This document shows, piece after piece, positions 33,905-48,316 of a stretch of 64,000 bases of DNA. Position numbers and translations under genes: made by a program. Source of the DNA: Todiramphus chloris collaris. Lineage: Eukaryota; Chordata; Aves; Coraciiformes; Alcedinidae. Within the stretch, counting starts at the first letter, position 1, and the number at the start of each line of letters is the position of its first letter. Location: NCBI GenBank assembly GCA_025345505.1, contig JANVCC010000018.1, positions 38,179,242 through 38,243,241 on the forward strand, read 5' to 3'. The notes under the pieces are model-generated. The model saw nothing but the letters and a program-made list of their open reading frames with translations, searched no databases and had not been told where the DNA came from.

Positions 33905-36900
33905 GTTTGATTTGACAGTACTTAGCAGTCCTCATCAAATGGTGTTTATTTCATCAAAGCAAAGGAAACAGAAACTTGTCCAGAGATTGGAAACCCCACT
34001 CATTAATCTAACGAGCGCTGCTCTTTCTCCCATTCCACTTTCATGCCTGTTGGGGACAAGAAGGCTCTTCATTTTATCATCATTGTCCATGCAGCTATCC
34101 CACACTGCAGAATCCATGATGACTGCATTTTTGAAAGAGTATGTCCCCAGGGACTGTAATTATTCATCTTTCAGGAGACACAAGATCTATAATACACAAG
34201 TGCTGCAGACAAGAACTAGTTTACAGGTTTATCTCATGACTGAAAGTATAATCCATCTTCCCTGGCATGATTTAGGAGGTGCCACGTAAGAAAAGAAAGT
34301 AAGTGGGTCAACCCCATTTCAGCTTGTATTCCCTTGTTCACATAGGTCCTATTCTTTTAATTTTTCATTAAAGAGAATAAACACTTGAGTGGGCAGAGGA
34401 AATGGGCACTATTTCCGGTATCCTGCAACACACCTTGTATCCATTAGGATTGTATGTGCACCAGGTTTGGACTCCCCATGAGTTTTCTTTCCCCAGCAGT
34501 GACCCAGTCTGACATCATCTCTGCTATGATCAAGCAGATCAAGGAAGCCCTTCTTCTGATGGAGATAGTGGCTTGAAATCTGAAAACCTTGACATCTCCA
34601 TGAGTTAAGAATCAAGCTATTAATAGAGAACTTGACTGTAATCCTAATGATTACACCTTCTGGTGTCTCAGCCTCTTTTCTCCACAAGTCAGTCATTTCT
34701 CACTATCATCACAGAATAGCCCTTGTAGCCATCACTGCAACTCCCTTCCCAGTAAAGTTTATTCTGAAGATGGGACTTAAGGTAGTTTAAGCTTCTTGGA
34801 ATGTAAAAACCAGCATCTGAAGACACTGAAGACTTGACATTGCCATGTCTCTGTGCATCTCAGAGTTTGAAAGTCCAGGTTGGGTGTTTAAAAGAAAATC
34901 TGAATGAACGTGGCTCCAAGCTGAAAATTCGTCTGGATAATAATATGACATGTCTGACCATCTTGCCTCCTAAGCACTTATTTTTTTACCTTCATCCCCA
35001 CATATTTCTAATTTCCATGCATGCTAAAATCCCCATTGTAAACAACCCATTCCTTTATGTTTGGTCTCCCTACACCCTACAAAAACCATCTGTTTTTCCT
35101 AAAGGGTAAACATAGTTTGTCTTTTTTTTGTTCTGAGAAATCGAATGTTACTCAACAACCCCAGAAGATGTGCATTTTTTTAATGCATAACTCACTCGAA
35201 TCTAACTTTCGTGGTCTTACATGTAGCTTTGCATGCTTAAAGGGCACCAAGTACCACCCAAAGAAGCTAATAAAGTATTTCTAACATAGAGAGTACAGGA
35301 TATCTAACATCAGGTACATTAGGAAGCAAGCATCAGTCCTGGGTGCTCATACTGCAAAGTATTACAAATAACCAGAGTCAGACAGGCAGGAACAGCTAAA
35401 CTGTACTCTAGACATCTAAATTGAAGGATCTGTGTTTCTGCTGATGTGGTGGCTGACATTATTGATTCTGAAAGCAACAGAAGGAGCATACCTCTCTGCC
35501 TTGCTTTTGCCATTAGAGATTAAATCAGGTCTGCTGATTCTGTACAGGTAAAAGAGACCAAAAAGCTCTTAGCACACCATTTCAAAATTGCAGTGGACTT
35601 GAATCCAGGACCTAAATCCAGCCCCTGCAACTTTAGCTATCTGAAGCTGTACTTTGTAAATACCCCTTGAATATAAAAAGAGAGATGGAAACACTAAATC
35701 TAGGCTTCTTTGAACATGCAAATCCAAACATAATTGTTGCTCCTTGAGGCTGTATCTGATTTGGAGACTGTTCCCTGATTAAAAGCATTTGAGATAGACA
35801 GTGCTGGTATATCAAGCCACCAGCTATTTGTTAGGCAGAATTACTGATTTTAGTTGGGAGTCATCCTTAGAAATCAATCTCGTGATCTGGCCAATATTTA
35901 GGAACAATATCCTCTTCTCCAGTATTTAAAACTCATTCAATTTATACCATCTAAAGTGAATTAAGTTCAAAATAAATCTTATTTATTTTTCACCATTTCA
36001 CATCAGTGAGTGAGCTGGCTGATTTAAATGATCATTTGTACCACCGTAGTGTCTAGTACAAGTTGCTCACAATAGCTACCTTCACTTTCTTGATTCATGT
36101 GGACTACCATGCAGCTGGAGCTTGCAAACACTGCAAGGAAACAATCACAGGCAAAGAAAAACAACCAAAAAAGCCCAAATAAATTAATCAAAGCATTTTC
36201 TTGAGTCCCACGTCTTACAACACACAAAACCAACCCACAACTAAATTAAATTTTGGGCATCCCCTATATCCCTTAAATTATATAGTCCTTCCAAAAACCT
36301 AACTCATTTATTTTAAAAGCCTTCCAGGTTTTCAGCTCACCTTCATTTTCATGCAATTTTAGGATGGTAAATTGTGGCAGGAATTGATTTGTCTGGACTC
36401 ATACATTGCTAGTTCTCTGTATTTGCCTCCCATGTTACTATAGTTTCTCCCTGACACCTACCCTTCTTTGACATTTTTCTGGGAAGCCGGCTGCTGTGCT
36501 TCAATTTATTAAGCCCTCCCCATGAAGATATCAATTGCTTCTTGGCAACGGGAGCATTATAAATCTTTGGGGGACAGGCGTTTTCAAGAAAATTCTCTGA
36601 GTGAGGTACACCACTTGCTGTTAGCGCTTGAGAAAGGAGGACACTATTTACCCGTCTATCAAAATTATTCAAAGCCAGAAATACTGTATTTGCTGTCAGA
36701 ATGGTCACTCACAGAGAGGTGAAGAGACATTTTTAGAATGGACGTGCACAACAGTTGTGTCCTGTTTTTTCAGAGCAAAAAATCTGCTGAAAGGGAAAAG
36801 CAATACGTGACTCTGTGCCTCTGATACTTTTTGGTTTTGGTTGTGAGATTTGCTTGAAGCCCTAATGCAGCCAGGACCCCCAGACACCAGGGGCATGTTC

Positions 36901-39900
36901 ACTAGTTTTTTACATACTATCCCTTGTTTACATGAAGGAAAAGAGCAAACTTTTAAAGAACTGATCTGGGGGGTTTGGGACAGTATTAAAGGTCTAGGTA
37001 GTAATTCATAGACAAATGTGGTTTTGATTCAAATCTGTTAGTGACAAGATGTTGTAATCATCGCAGTGCTGAACATATGCATTCACCTAACTGTGTGAAT
37101 GACAGAAATTATTTTTAAGAATATACATAGCACTATATATGCAACTAGACACTACAGTTTCTGTCACCGGGATATAGAATGAGGAATTAATGGACAGAGA
37201 GAAAACAGAGAGTATCAGTAACAAGACAAAATCATGTGATACTGCATCCAGAGAACTTCTAATCCAGTTTTGGAGTCATATAAATGCTTAGATACAAAGA
37301 GTGAAAGATGAGACAGAAAATCCCCTGGCAGACATTAACTTGTGAAGCCACAAGCCTGCTTGTGCCAACACCACAGATCTCATTCCTTTAGGACCATTTG
37401 CACAGAAAACCTACCTCACAGCTGCCTCCATCATCCCCCTTATCACCCTGATATCTTGTGAGGACTGTCAAAGAGCAGCTCCTTGTCTGTGCAGGATGTT
37501 GTTCAGTTGCAGGTTTCTCCACTCCTGTGCAGCCTGCAATCTAATTTAAAAAGAAATTGTAATTGTTATAATGAATTCTAGTGGGGAGACAGTTAAGGTA
37601 GTTGTAAAAAAACCAGTTCTTTTAGTGACAAATGAAGATCTTCATGCCAAAAGTATTTTCCTGTTGCAAATTTCTACAGCATTGAGCAGGATGGTGCTTG
37701 GGTTGAGGACAGGTTATTCTGCTAAGATGGCTATGCCAGTGGGCAGCAGCACAAAGGAAGCTTGACCTGGCTGTCAGGTGAGGTGAAACCCCCAGAGAAG
37801 CAACAATTGCTCCTTCCCAGCAGCAATGTGGCATGGCAGAGATCCTAGGCACAGAGTGGGCAGTGCCACAGTGCAGATGAAGAAATGTCTGGGAGGATAA
37901 TCAGGTCTGCCTGTAGCAGGAAGCAAAGTCTGAATCAGGGGTTTGGGCTTATAGAAGAAAGGAGACTTTCCTAAGAATCTACAGAGGTCCATAAGGAATT
38001 AATAAATCTTTAGAAGCAACTGAAAGTTGCTGGACAGGAGTGAAGATTGAGCACGCTTCTAGCAAACAGCTTTTCTTTCAAGCCATTTATATAATCTGTT
38101 TCACCCATCAGTAACTTGGTTTGATCTGCTGCACTTTTTTCTTCATTCAGTTTAATTTGTTGCAGTTTGGGTTTTTTTTTTTTTTATTTATTTAGCTTTG
38201 CGCATTAGTGTAATAAAGCATGGCTTTGGACCTCAAATACCTTTCCTTTCTTTTAATGTGGTTACTTAAAAGAAAATGAGAGGTGAATCTTTCTGAAAGT
38301 GTCAGATAATTTGTTGGGTCAACCTAATGATACAACCGATGGAACCAAAAATAAAGCCAAATCAAACAGTCTTTGCAAGGCTGTACATCAACAATCATAC
38401 AGCAACTGATCTGTAAGGCTTCTCAGTAGCTTGTCATTGTGAATTAACCAGGTAATCTACTAAATCTAGAAATACTCTCCATTTCACAGGCCGTTGGATC
38501 TGCTTTAAATGGCAGATAACTGGAAAAAAGTAAGATGGGGTGAGGTGTCTGTTCATGCATTCTTGGAAGACACAGTCCCTGGGCATTAAGTCAAAGGCCC
38601 TATGTGAGGTGATACAGTGAAAGTGATTTCTTAAGACAAAATGTGGGCTTAGATACCTTGCTGACCACCCATTTGTGGTTAAGTGAAAGGACATACATCA
38701 CTGGAAAATATTAATAGCTAGTCTTCAGGGAAAAACACTGGAATACAGTCAGCATTAATCACATCCCTGACTCTATCTCAGGAGCCAAGAAGAGGTCATT
38801 TTTTTTTCCATCAGGAACATCTTGGTACTTAAGGGAAAAACATGCATTCACACTTAAAGGTTTCTGTGGTGTAACCATAGAGATGTGTTAATGTAATAAT
38901 CACACACAGCCATGTAGGGACTTGTGCTGGTTTGTGCAAAGGGAGTAAGTAGCAAAGTCCAACCTTTCTCTACACAAATGCACCATTTTAAAAGTAAAGA
39001 TAGGCAAATATTTAAGTTTTGCAAAAACAGACATTTTATTTAAAATTTAATAAACTTATTTCCATGAGAAACAAAATTTCCTGGGGTCTAAAATTGTGCC
39101 AGAATCTCCACATGGTGCAAATCTGTGTACCTAGGGCAGCTCTGGGGGATTTTCACCTGCTAAGAAACCAGTCCATCACTTCCTTGAGGCTCTGACATTT
39201 TGAGGACCGTGCTACGACACACAGAGTGATTCTGAAATGCCAGAGTGATCCCACTTTATCACTACATGATCCTGCTGGGTACAATAACAAAGCTCAGTTT
39301 CTCTGTGCAAACGCACAGTACATTTGAGCATGCAAGTTTAGATTTCTGCAACAACACTTCACCTTCTTCTCTAATTTTTCCAGGAGTTACACTGGAGTTT
39401 GATGCATGCTCATCAGGTGATACTGGCTCAGAAAACTGTTTTGTTACAGCTTCTGGACAGGATCAGAATTCATTACCCTAACCAGCCCTTTTGATAACTC
39501 CATAGTGTACTGTTTCCAGGTGTAGTGTGGAACCACAAATACAAATATTCTTGGTGTCCAATAGCTTTATACTATGGTGAGATAGCTTAACTGACAGTTT
39601 CTTTGCTGCTGTGCGCACATACACTGTTTACATTAACCTGAGCCATACTGAGCAGGCAGAATAAACCCCAGAAGAATGTGCTGTTTTCCATAGCTGTAAG
39701 ACAAGCCCACCTCTGTGGGAACCCATCCACAGCACAGCAGAGACATCTGGTAGTTAACAGCAAAGCCACCTATCACCTCTGAACCCACCTAAACAAAGCC
39801 ACAGATGATTTAATCTATTGCTGCTGACAGTCCTGCTTTGAGTTGCTCTAGGTGGCCTCAGCAGTCCTCCACCAGCCAACAGGGCAAAGAAATCTTTCTG

Positions 39901-42900
39901 GGCTTGAAATGAATGGGGACAGAGTTGGGGAAGGAGTTTAAGATCAAAAAAATTACACAAACATTTCTAACTCACCCAGGAATCTGTCACCTTTAATCTT
40001 GAAGACATTTTTCATTTCCAGCTCTCTGACACATTCAAAAACATAATTTCTCCAAAAAGAGAGAGGATAATTACCTGTCTGGGCATGAAAATGTATTATG
40101 CTACCTTTAGCTGGTTTCCATTCTGTGTATCCACATAACTTCTGTGAGTTCATGATTGCTGATATACATAGTGTACAGCAACAATATGTCGATTTAGTTT
40201 TCTAATTCTAAAAGTGGTGTTAGTTGTTTCTTTCCTGAACTGTGACACTACAAAATATGTATTATACTCACTGGAAGGCAGTTCTCTGATCTTCCACTGC
40301 CTCCAGCTTACAGTAGCACTATTGGCATCTATCTGTATTTCAGCACTAAAAATCACTTCTAAATGGCTCCATCTTCCTTGCCCTGCAGTTGATGCCACGT
40401 GGCTCTGAAGTTTTCTTGAGCTATGCTCATCCCATCATGATTGCAGAATGAGGAAAATGTGGACAATTTTTCAAAGACCTAGAGCATGGCCTACTCAGGG
40501 GTCTACACAGATAATCCCTTCATCCCCAGGTTGTTGTTTCACCTCCAAGAACTTCATTTACTCAAAGGCATAAAATCAGAGCTCTGACTGAGCTTCACTT
40601 CCTGCACGTGCCAGCAGCAATTAGGAGCAATAATCCTACTAAGAATCTGTGCTCAAGCAGGGAAGCAACTTTTTCCAAACCTTATTTTCACAAAAGTATT
40701 TGGGCTCTTAATAGTGGCACCTGAAGGACTGAAAACCAGAGAACTTGCTTCAAACATAGGCATATTTGGGAACTTTGTTATTTCAAGAGAACTGTTTGAC
40801 GAATGAAGTATATGGCGAGCGCTAAACAAAGGTGATCTGTTCAAATAATGTCACAGTCTGAAAGAAAATACCTCTATCAGAACGAGTCAAGTGTGCGTCC
40901 GTCACAACTAATAGCTTGTGTCAATCCTCCCTGAGCGACAAGCCTTGTGCTCTGGGGCAGGTCGAGCAGCGTACCAGCCCAGCAGCGGCTGTGATGCTCT
41001 GAGCAACTGCAGGGAGGCAGGACACCAGCTGGGACCCTCCAGCTGGCTGGGGGGATGCTGCAGCCCCAGGGGCTGTGCACAGGGAGGCACAGGAGCAGGA
41101 CTGTGGGAGTCAGAGCGCTGGTAAAGAAGCTGATAAAGCATCCTTGAAAATACAGGTCACAAGCCAGCGCTAAACTAACATGAGGAACCAGTTCATTTAT
41201 TGCTTGACAGCTGTAACGGGTGGGGTTGGAGAAGAATGCATCTGTGGGTCCCTGAAGAACTTGCACTGCTGCTGTCCACAACAGCATGGATGATATCAAC
41301 AAACATAAAAGTCTTAATAGCACTGCAACTCTGGCAATATTCATTAAAAACAAAACAAAACTTAGCTGAAAAATTGCAGTAGGAGAACTGTGAATTTCCT
41401 TCTTCTTCTTGGTTTAAGTCCTGCCCAGTTCAAGTTACACGAACACATAGTACCTTAGATCTGTAAGGGCTTTGTTGTGGTTACCAGAAAAACAGAAAAG
41501 AATGACTGTGCTGGTGATTCTTTTTTTTTTTTTTGCTATTATGAAATAAAGGGTAAATGACTATAAAAGATGAGTGACTTGTACAGAGAATATGTGATGT
41601 TTTTCCTCCTTTTCCTGATTACTGCCTCTGTAATCATATAAGTAATTGAGCAGAGACTGCACCAACCCTTACAATCCCTCTTCAAGGCACTTAGAAGGGA
41701 TGAGAACTCATTTTATCTCATTTGCAGGCAAACTTTGCAATTCTGAAGGTTCCTACCCCAGAAAATCAGATTTATGAGATAAAACAACCATGGGGTGAAT
41801 GTGAGTCTGATGGAGGAAGAAGGGAGAGAAGGATGATTAGGTTAATGGTGTGTCTAACCATGTTTCCACACAGGCCAGGGAACAGGGCAATGTCCTTACT
41901 AGGCCTCCTTGATCACTCAGAGTAGAAAGAAAGTGGAATGAAGGGAAAAAAATAAATCCAAAGAACGAACATGGTGGAAATAGTTCATAGCAAGGTAGAA
42001 AGAGAAAGAACTATAGAAACACAATGGAGGAAGAGAAAATGCTGCACCAAAAAGCAGGCAATGAGCTGCACGATTTCTTGTGTAACAGGGATTGGTCAGT
42101 CCAGCTCGTGGCTTGTTCTTCTATCTTTCTTAACTGCACAGGGTGCCTACTCAATGTATTAAAAAATAAGATGTGTTTCTTTATTTTAGATTTTTTTTTT
42201 TTAAATTCAAACCACCTTTAAAGTGCATTAGCAATCCTTTAACACCTGACAAAGAGGAAAGGCCAGTTCTTCCTCCCCAATACACCCAGTCTTCTGCACC
42301 GTACTCACTGCCCCCAAAAATACATGGTAAGAAAGAGGCATCCTAATCTCTATGGACCATTGACTTCAATGGGCTTGGTTTGCTTGAGCTGTTCACTTTT
42401 GTATTCTAAAGAAACCAAGAGAAAGTGGGTGAAGATCAGAGGCATCTGAATGTCTTTATGTGTAAAATAACTTGAAAGGCAGGGCTTAACCCAGCAGAAG
42501 AGAGAGAAAATTCACAGTCCACCTACTCTATCCAGCCATAGATTTGCAATTGTGTCACTTGTGATAAAACTAAAAGAAAAAAAAAAGTTAAAATTACATA
42601 GGGAAGGGGAGAGGGTCATGAATCAGAACTAAAAGCCTGAAAAAAAATTATTTCAGGACTTCAACTATCCCTACTGATTTCCTTTGAAGACTGACAGGAT
42701 GTGACATTATCTTACTCTAATTTTCTCTGAAGGAAAAATATAACACTATATTAACATTAAATTAATCAGAGGAGACAAATATATCTGTATGCAAAACAGA
42801 TCTGAATCTATCTTAGAAAACTTTCTACTCCAACTGAGCACCAGCTGGAAGAGAAATTCTTGCAATGGAGCCCTTTACATTTAATCCCTTAATCTTCTCA

Positions 42901-43539
42901 ACATCCTCAAACAGTAGGGATTCTCTCTTAAACCTGACTGGAAAGTAACATCTGCACTGTTGAAAGAGAGGAATCACCAGAAGGCAAGCCACTGAGGTCT
43001 CAGCTCCCTCTCTCCTGCTCAATAGTTTTCTCTTGAAGATGCCTGTTAAGGACAGTTTCTATTTAATGGCAGTGACACAGATCAGGGAAAACCCAAGGGC
43101 TGAAATATTCTCTATTTCTGAGCAGTTATGTCTCCTCATTCTTATGCTATGGCAAAGAGGGAAACTTTAAATGCCAACAAGACCAAAGAGATGGATAGCC
43201 CATTAGTTCTGTGATGCCCTGAAAGTTACTATCTTTCCTTCCTTCAACCATCCCTACCTATTATTCGTGTTTAGTATTTTGACAGCTTATGGTTTAATTA
43301 AAGTTATATTACTTTCTGTGATCTGTCCTTACTGTTTGTCCCAGGGCAAATTAGATGTAGAGTGTGTCTTAATATGTAGAATTTCTATGTATTAGTATCT
43401 TCTAAATCCAAAGTCACCCTAATCTCAGATGACTAGATGGGTCACCAATGTCACTCAATTAATTCTGGTCTCTCTTTGAATATCTGACTTGTTTCTTCCC
43501 TGTCCCTTTTCCCCAACCTTTCTCAGTTCTCATAATGCT
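33905..43539. other. Long unique non-coding stretch
   Basis: About 9.6 kb without a recognised gene or transposon. Simple T- or A-runs occur near 38170, 41520 and 42190. A locally GC-rich segment at 40935-41125 includes the AP-2-type palindrome cagccccaggggctg (41061-41075) and gives open frames of up to 158 codons (40877-41353, minus) whose Leu/Cys-rich product I cannot assign to any family. A short phrase near 42357 (ccattgacttcaatggg) recurs in old reptile and bird repeats, but it is too short to call. Confidence 0.4.
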
Positions 43540-45042
43540 GCAGTACAAGTATCTGAGAGAATTGAAAGGGGTGCTCACCAGGCCCCTTATTTATCAGCAG
43601 TCCTGGCTGACTGGGGAGGTACCAGCAGATTGTAAGCCAGCCAACATAACACCCATATATAAGAAGGGATGGAAGGATGCTCTGGGGAACTACAGGCCTG
43701 TCAGTTTGACTTTGGTACCAGGAAAGCTGATGGAGCAGATCATCCTGGGCTCTGTTATGCAGCACATGAAGGACAACCAGGTGATCAGGCCCAGTCAATA
43801 TGGGTTTCTGAAGGGCAGGTCCTGTTTAACAAACCTGATCTCCTTCTATGACAGGGTGACCAGCTTGTTGGATGAAGGCATGGCTGTGGATGTTATCTAT
43901 TTTGACTTTAGAAAGGCATTCAACACTGTTTCCCACAGTGTTCTATTAGAGAAATTGACTGCTCTTGGCTTGGATGGGCATACGCTTTCCTGAGTGAAAA
44001 ACTGGTTAGATGGACGAGTCCAAAGAGCTGTGGGCAATGGAGTTAAATCCAGTTAGCATCCAGTCACAAGTGGTGAACCCCAGACTCAGTACTGGGGCCA
44101 GTCCTGTTTAATATCTCCATCAGTGATTTGGATGAGGGGATAGAATGCACCATTGGTAAATTTGCAGATGACACCAAGGTCGGTGGGAGTGTTGATCTGC
44201 TCGAGGGTAGGGAAGCTCTGCAAAGGGATCTGGATAGGCTGGATGGCTGGTCCAAGGCCAGTTCCATGAGTTGCAACAAGGGCAAATGCCGGGTCCTGCC
44301 CTTGTGCCACACCAACCCCCAGCAGCGCTGCAGCCTGGGGAGGAGGGGCTGAGAGCTGCCAGGCACAGAAGGACCTGGGCTGTTGGTTGGCAGCCAGCTG
44401 AACAGGAGCCAGCAGTGTGCCCAGGTGGCCAAGAAGGCCAGCGGCATCCTGGCCTGGGTCAGGAACAGTGTGGGCAGCAGGAGCAGGGAGGGGATCGTTC
44501 CTCTGCACTCGGCTTTGCTGAGGCCGCACCTCAAATGCTGTGTCCAGTTTTGGGCCCCTCTCTGCAAGAAGGACACTGAGGTGCTGGAGAGGGTACAGAG
44601 GTGGCTACAAAGCTAGCAAAGGGTTTGCAGCGTGTGTCTTATGAGGAGAGGCTGAGGGATCTGGGGCTGTTTAGCCTGGAGAAAAGAAGGCTGAGGGGAG
44701 ACCTTATTGCCCTCTACAGCTACCGAACGGAAGTTGTAGCGAGGCGGGAGTTGGTCCATTCTCCCTGGTGAGAAGGGACAGAACAAGAGGAAATGGCCTG
44801 AAGTTGAAGCAGAGAGGGTTCAGGCTGGATATTAGGAAGCATTTCTTTCCAGAAAGGGTTGTCAGGCATGGGAATGGCCTGCCCAGGGAGCTGGTGGAGT
44901 CACCATCCCTGGAGGTGTTTAAGCAGCGGTTAGAGGTTGTGCTTAGGGACGTAGTTTAGTGCTTTTTGATAGGGCTAGGAGTAGTTGGACTTGATGATCT
45001 TGAAGGTCTCTTCCAGCTGAAACTATTCTATGATTCTATGAT
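43540..45042 (+). mobile_element. CR1 LINE, 1.5 kb copy with reverse transcriptase region
   Basis: This 5'-truncated CR1 starts inside the reverse transcriptase (LRELKGVLTRPLIYQQSWLTG). RT blocks follow in order: TPIYKKGWKDALGNYRPVSLT (43650-43710), IRPSQYGFLKGRSCLTNLISFYD, and FDFRKAFNTVSH (motif A, catalytic first Asp kept, 43900). A degraded motif B is followed by [11 protein letters not shown] (44155-44190) with the catalytic FADD intact. Next come [34 protein letters not shown] and [19 protein letters not shown]2 ends at 44959. A TGA at 43991-43993 replaces the Trp of 'WVKNW', the next RT part is in another frame, and a TGA interrupts at 44350-44352. The tail gttggacttgatgatcttgaagg ... 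tctatgattctatgat differs from the other copies, so this is a separate subfamily. It is inactive. Confidence 0.92.
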
Positions 45043-47289
45043 CTGTTGCAGAAAGGAGAAGTGACTGTAACTAGTTTTACACTGTCAGAGAGGCCTGCTA
45101 CTGAAACACCACTCACAGCCAATTAAGGCAAACTTTTTACCAATACCCAAGAAAAATTTCACATCAAATCTCCAACTTCATAACACTACTCACTTCCTCT
45201 GGAGAACAGAGCCTGACCCATGTGTTACATTAGGGTAAAAGCTACTTTTTTGAAGGAATATGGGATTAGGAGTCAAAATTGGACATATGCTGAAAAAAGC
45301 AGGTGCACAGTGATGAGAATGCACTTTTTTGGTCTTTGGCACTTTCATTCTTCCATTTGAAGTCTGTAATTTATCATAGGATGTACTGGATATACTGTGA
45401 CTTCTGGATTAAACACAAAGAATGCTCTAGTTTAGCTTTCCGGGCTCAAAATCTGTGGCTCATTTCATGGTTGCAGTATAATTGGTGCACAGTCCCAGAG
45501 TTTCTTTCAGTCTTGTCTGGAAAGCTTCTGACTCCTCAGAAAGGTGAGATCTGGCCGGGAACTAGTGAGTCACTGAACTGCAACACCACAAAAAAGATGT
45601 CCAGGTGAGACATTTAGATGGCACTGCAGTAGTGGTCCAGAAGTCCACAAGCAGCTCTGGAGCCCTGTGAGCATATGTAAGGCACAGTGCTTGTGGATAT
45701 TCTCTTCATTCCAGTGATGCTAATAACAGCAACTATATCCTATAGAGAACTCACCTCACTTTCCAGGTTATGTGTGCCCAAAACAGACAAGAGCCTTGAG
45801 GCAGACCTTCCAGTCTCCTCTCTCTTCCAGATGAATCCATCACACAGAAGACACCAGAACATCCCAATCTCTCAAATCAGCTTTTAATAAAACATAAAAA
45901 TAATAACTCAAAGACAGGTGAATTATTTCAATGAGGAAAGTTTAGGTTGAGTGGATGAAACAAATTAACTAACCTATTTCAGCTGGTAAACAACCTTCCC
46001 TTTATCCACTGGGTCCTGGAAAGGTAGGGCCATTCTCCAGTCCTTGTTCAACCTTCAGTAGCTTCCTGAGCCAAACAAATCCCACTAAGGCTTGGCATTA
46101 AGCCTGCTCCCCTGTCACAGACAGGCCTCCTTCTTCTCTCGTGTGCTTCTCAGTCTGCTCCCTGCTTGCTGCCCCTTTTGCCCACTGTCAACCCCACCTT
46201 TAATTTGGGAAGGCTGTACCATGCTCACCTTTTATTAGGGAAAAAGCAATTGTCCTCCTTTCATCTCCTCTCCTGAGGTTTTGGCTTGATCCAGAAGGGA
46301 GTAGTGAGTAACTTCTCACTCTCATAAACTCTGTAACATAATGTACAGTACACAGTAGTGGGCAGCAAATAAATCAGACAAGGAATACTTGTGTTCCAAT
46401 GTTGTGGTATACTTTGCTGGTTTTATGTCCTCAGTGTTTCAAGTGGGGGTCTTTAGAAAGTCAGACTTAATGCAATGATATTGCAATTAGTGAAGGCTCC
46501 TGGAAGCATACAAGGCAGGAAAATTGATCTTTGCAAACCTTGGCCTTAGCCTGGAAAGAAGTGGTTTATGATCATGATGGTTTTTGACCTGTCAGCATCA
46601 CAGTAGTATATAACACAGGCTGCTGCTGTTCCTCCCTGGATCTGCATTGGAAACAAGAGTGGGTTAAGAAGCAGAGTGCACTGTATTGCCCCCTCAGCTA
46701 GCCAAGTGCAAAAAGAGATACACTGCATGGACAAGAAGAGTTTGTAAAGTAACAGCTTAGCACTGCTGTTGACACACCAGCCCAGTAAGAGTCCCCATGT
46801 TGTTGCATTCAGAAGGTCAGATACCTTCCCTCACTGTACCTTAACCAGGAGGATCTGTGGTGAACTCTGATTTATGATCAGCATCTTTTCATTTCTATCC
46901 TGACCTAGATCCTGGGTCTTTGCTCCAAATTGCCATGAGGCTGGAGGGATCAGAGGCCACTTTGCCCTATTGTTGGCAACTAGGTGCAAGACTGTCAAGG
47001 GACCGGTAGTGTGGAGGTGTTGTAAAAAACACAAGTCTCAGAAATTGATGCCTTTACCTGGGAAATCCTAAAATGCCACTGTATAATCTGATAGTGCCAG
47101 GGACAAACAATATACTGCCCTTGGGAGCCAACAGTTCTGCTCTGCTGAGAGCGGTAGTGGAATAGCAGTTGGGCAGTCATGTAAGCACATGCACCTCTTG
47201 CTTTCAATTCTCTTGATCCCCTTCCTTTGTCTTCCAGGTACTTCAGTATTATGAAGCTGAGAATAGAAAAGAACAAGCTGTTAGAGATT
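45043..47289. other. Unique non-coding stretch
   Basis: No gene, RNA gene or repeat is recognised. Open frames are at or below 101 codons (45303-45608, plus) and match nothing known to me. Confidence 0.5.
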
Positions 47290-47378
47290 CTTCCTTTCCT
47301 TTCCTTTCCTTTCCTTTCCTTTCCTTTCCTTTCCTTTTTCTTTCTTCTTTCCCTCTCCTCTCTTCTTTTCTCCCCTCC
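47290..47378. repeat. CCTTT microsatellite and pyrimidine tract
   Basis: A (TTCCT)n array of about nine units runs from 47291 to 47336 and grades into an impure C/T tract ending near 47378. The frame across it encodes a repeating Leu/Ser/Phe/Pro string without meaning. Confidence 0.9.
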
Positions 47379-48316
47379 TCAAAATCTTTGCAAGTGTGCT
47401 GAGACTAGCCTGTGTAATGGGAAGCCAATCTGTTGCTCAGGAAGCAGTACTGCAAATGATTTCCAGCCACAGATGATGCAGCCTGGCTTTGAACTGCTTA
47501 GGCCTTGTAACAGAAGCACCAGTAATATTCATTTAATGTGCATTGACCTTTCCTTGACCTGGGAGACATAGACAGCTCCTGCTCTGGCTTATCACCATGC
47601 CTTATTCTGTAACGGTTTCTGCTTGGCAGACTGCAAGGAGGAAAATATTAAATTCTGTTTGAAAAAGGTGCAAAGTTTGTTTGGCTTCAGTGTGGCTAGG
47701 GTAGAGAAGGAAACTTGATTATTCTCCCCTCCTGTAGCCTTTCTGAGGACACATGCTAACTTTTGAACCTTAAAGGGCAGTGATATGGAGTGAGGGCAAA
47801 GGAATAATCTAGAAAATGGTGCCTCAAGGGTATTAAAAATAACTATTCCCTTTGCCTTCCGTTGCTGCAGTAAGTTCACACCACTTGTCACTCACCAGGA
47901 GACTTGTATCATGCAGGATGAACCTGGAGACAACAGGAAATTCATGACTGTGAGCAAATCCATCATGTCTCATACTTTGGCATGAAACTACAAACCATCT
48001 CCTGCTCCTAAGTGAATGTTGCTTGCAGAATCACAATATTTTTATTTCCATGTGCCACCACAGCAGAAGAGAGACTGGGAATGTGCCATGCTGTGGATCC
48101 CAACTCAAAATAAGCCTGACGTACTACACGGTACCAGGCCAATACTGTCATAGGACCCAATGCACCAAAATTTGAGCACCCCCAACATAGTCATAAGAGA
48201 GAAGGGGAAACATGAGACAGATGTGAAGGGTCAAGGACAAAGCATATCTTCCCTTCAAAACAGCCAGAACTCAAGGGAAGACATCATGAAGAAAGAGAAT
48301 ACAGGATATAAGATTA
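47379..48316. other. Unique non-coding stretch
   Basis: I see no gene or recognisable repeat. Open frames are under 100 codons. Confidence 0.5.

Noticed and set aside
42357-42375. Short phrase ccattgacttcaatggg typical of old sauropsid repeats.
   Set aside because: Fewer than 25 bases can be matched, with no flanking support.
45511-45543. Another short acceptor-donor pair enclosing 33 bases.
   Set aside because: The pyrimidine tract is short and interrupted by purines. I note it as a reminder that such pairs arise by chance, which limits confidence in the better ones.
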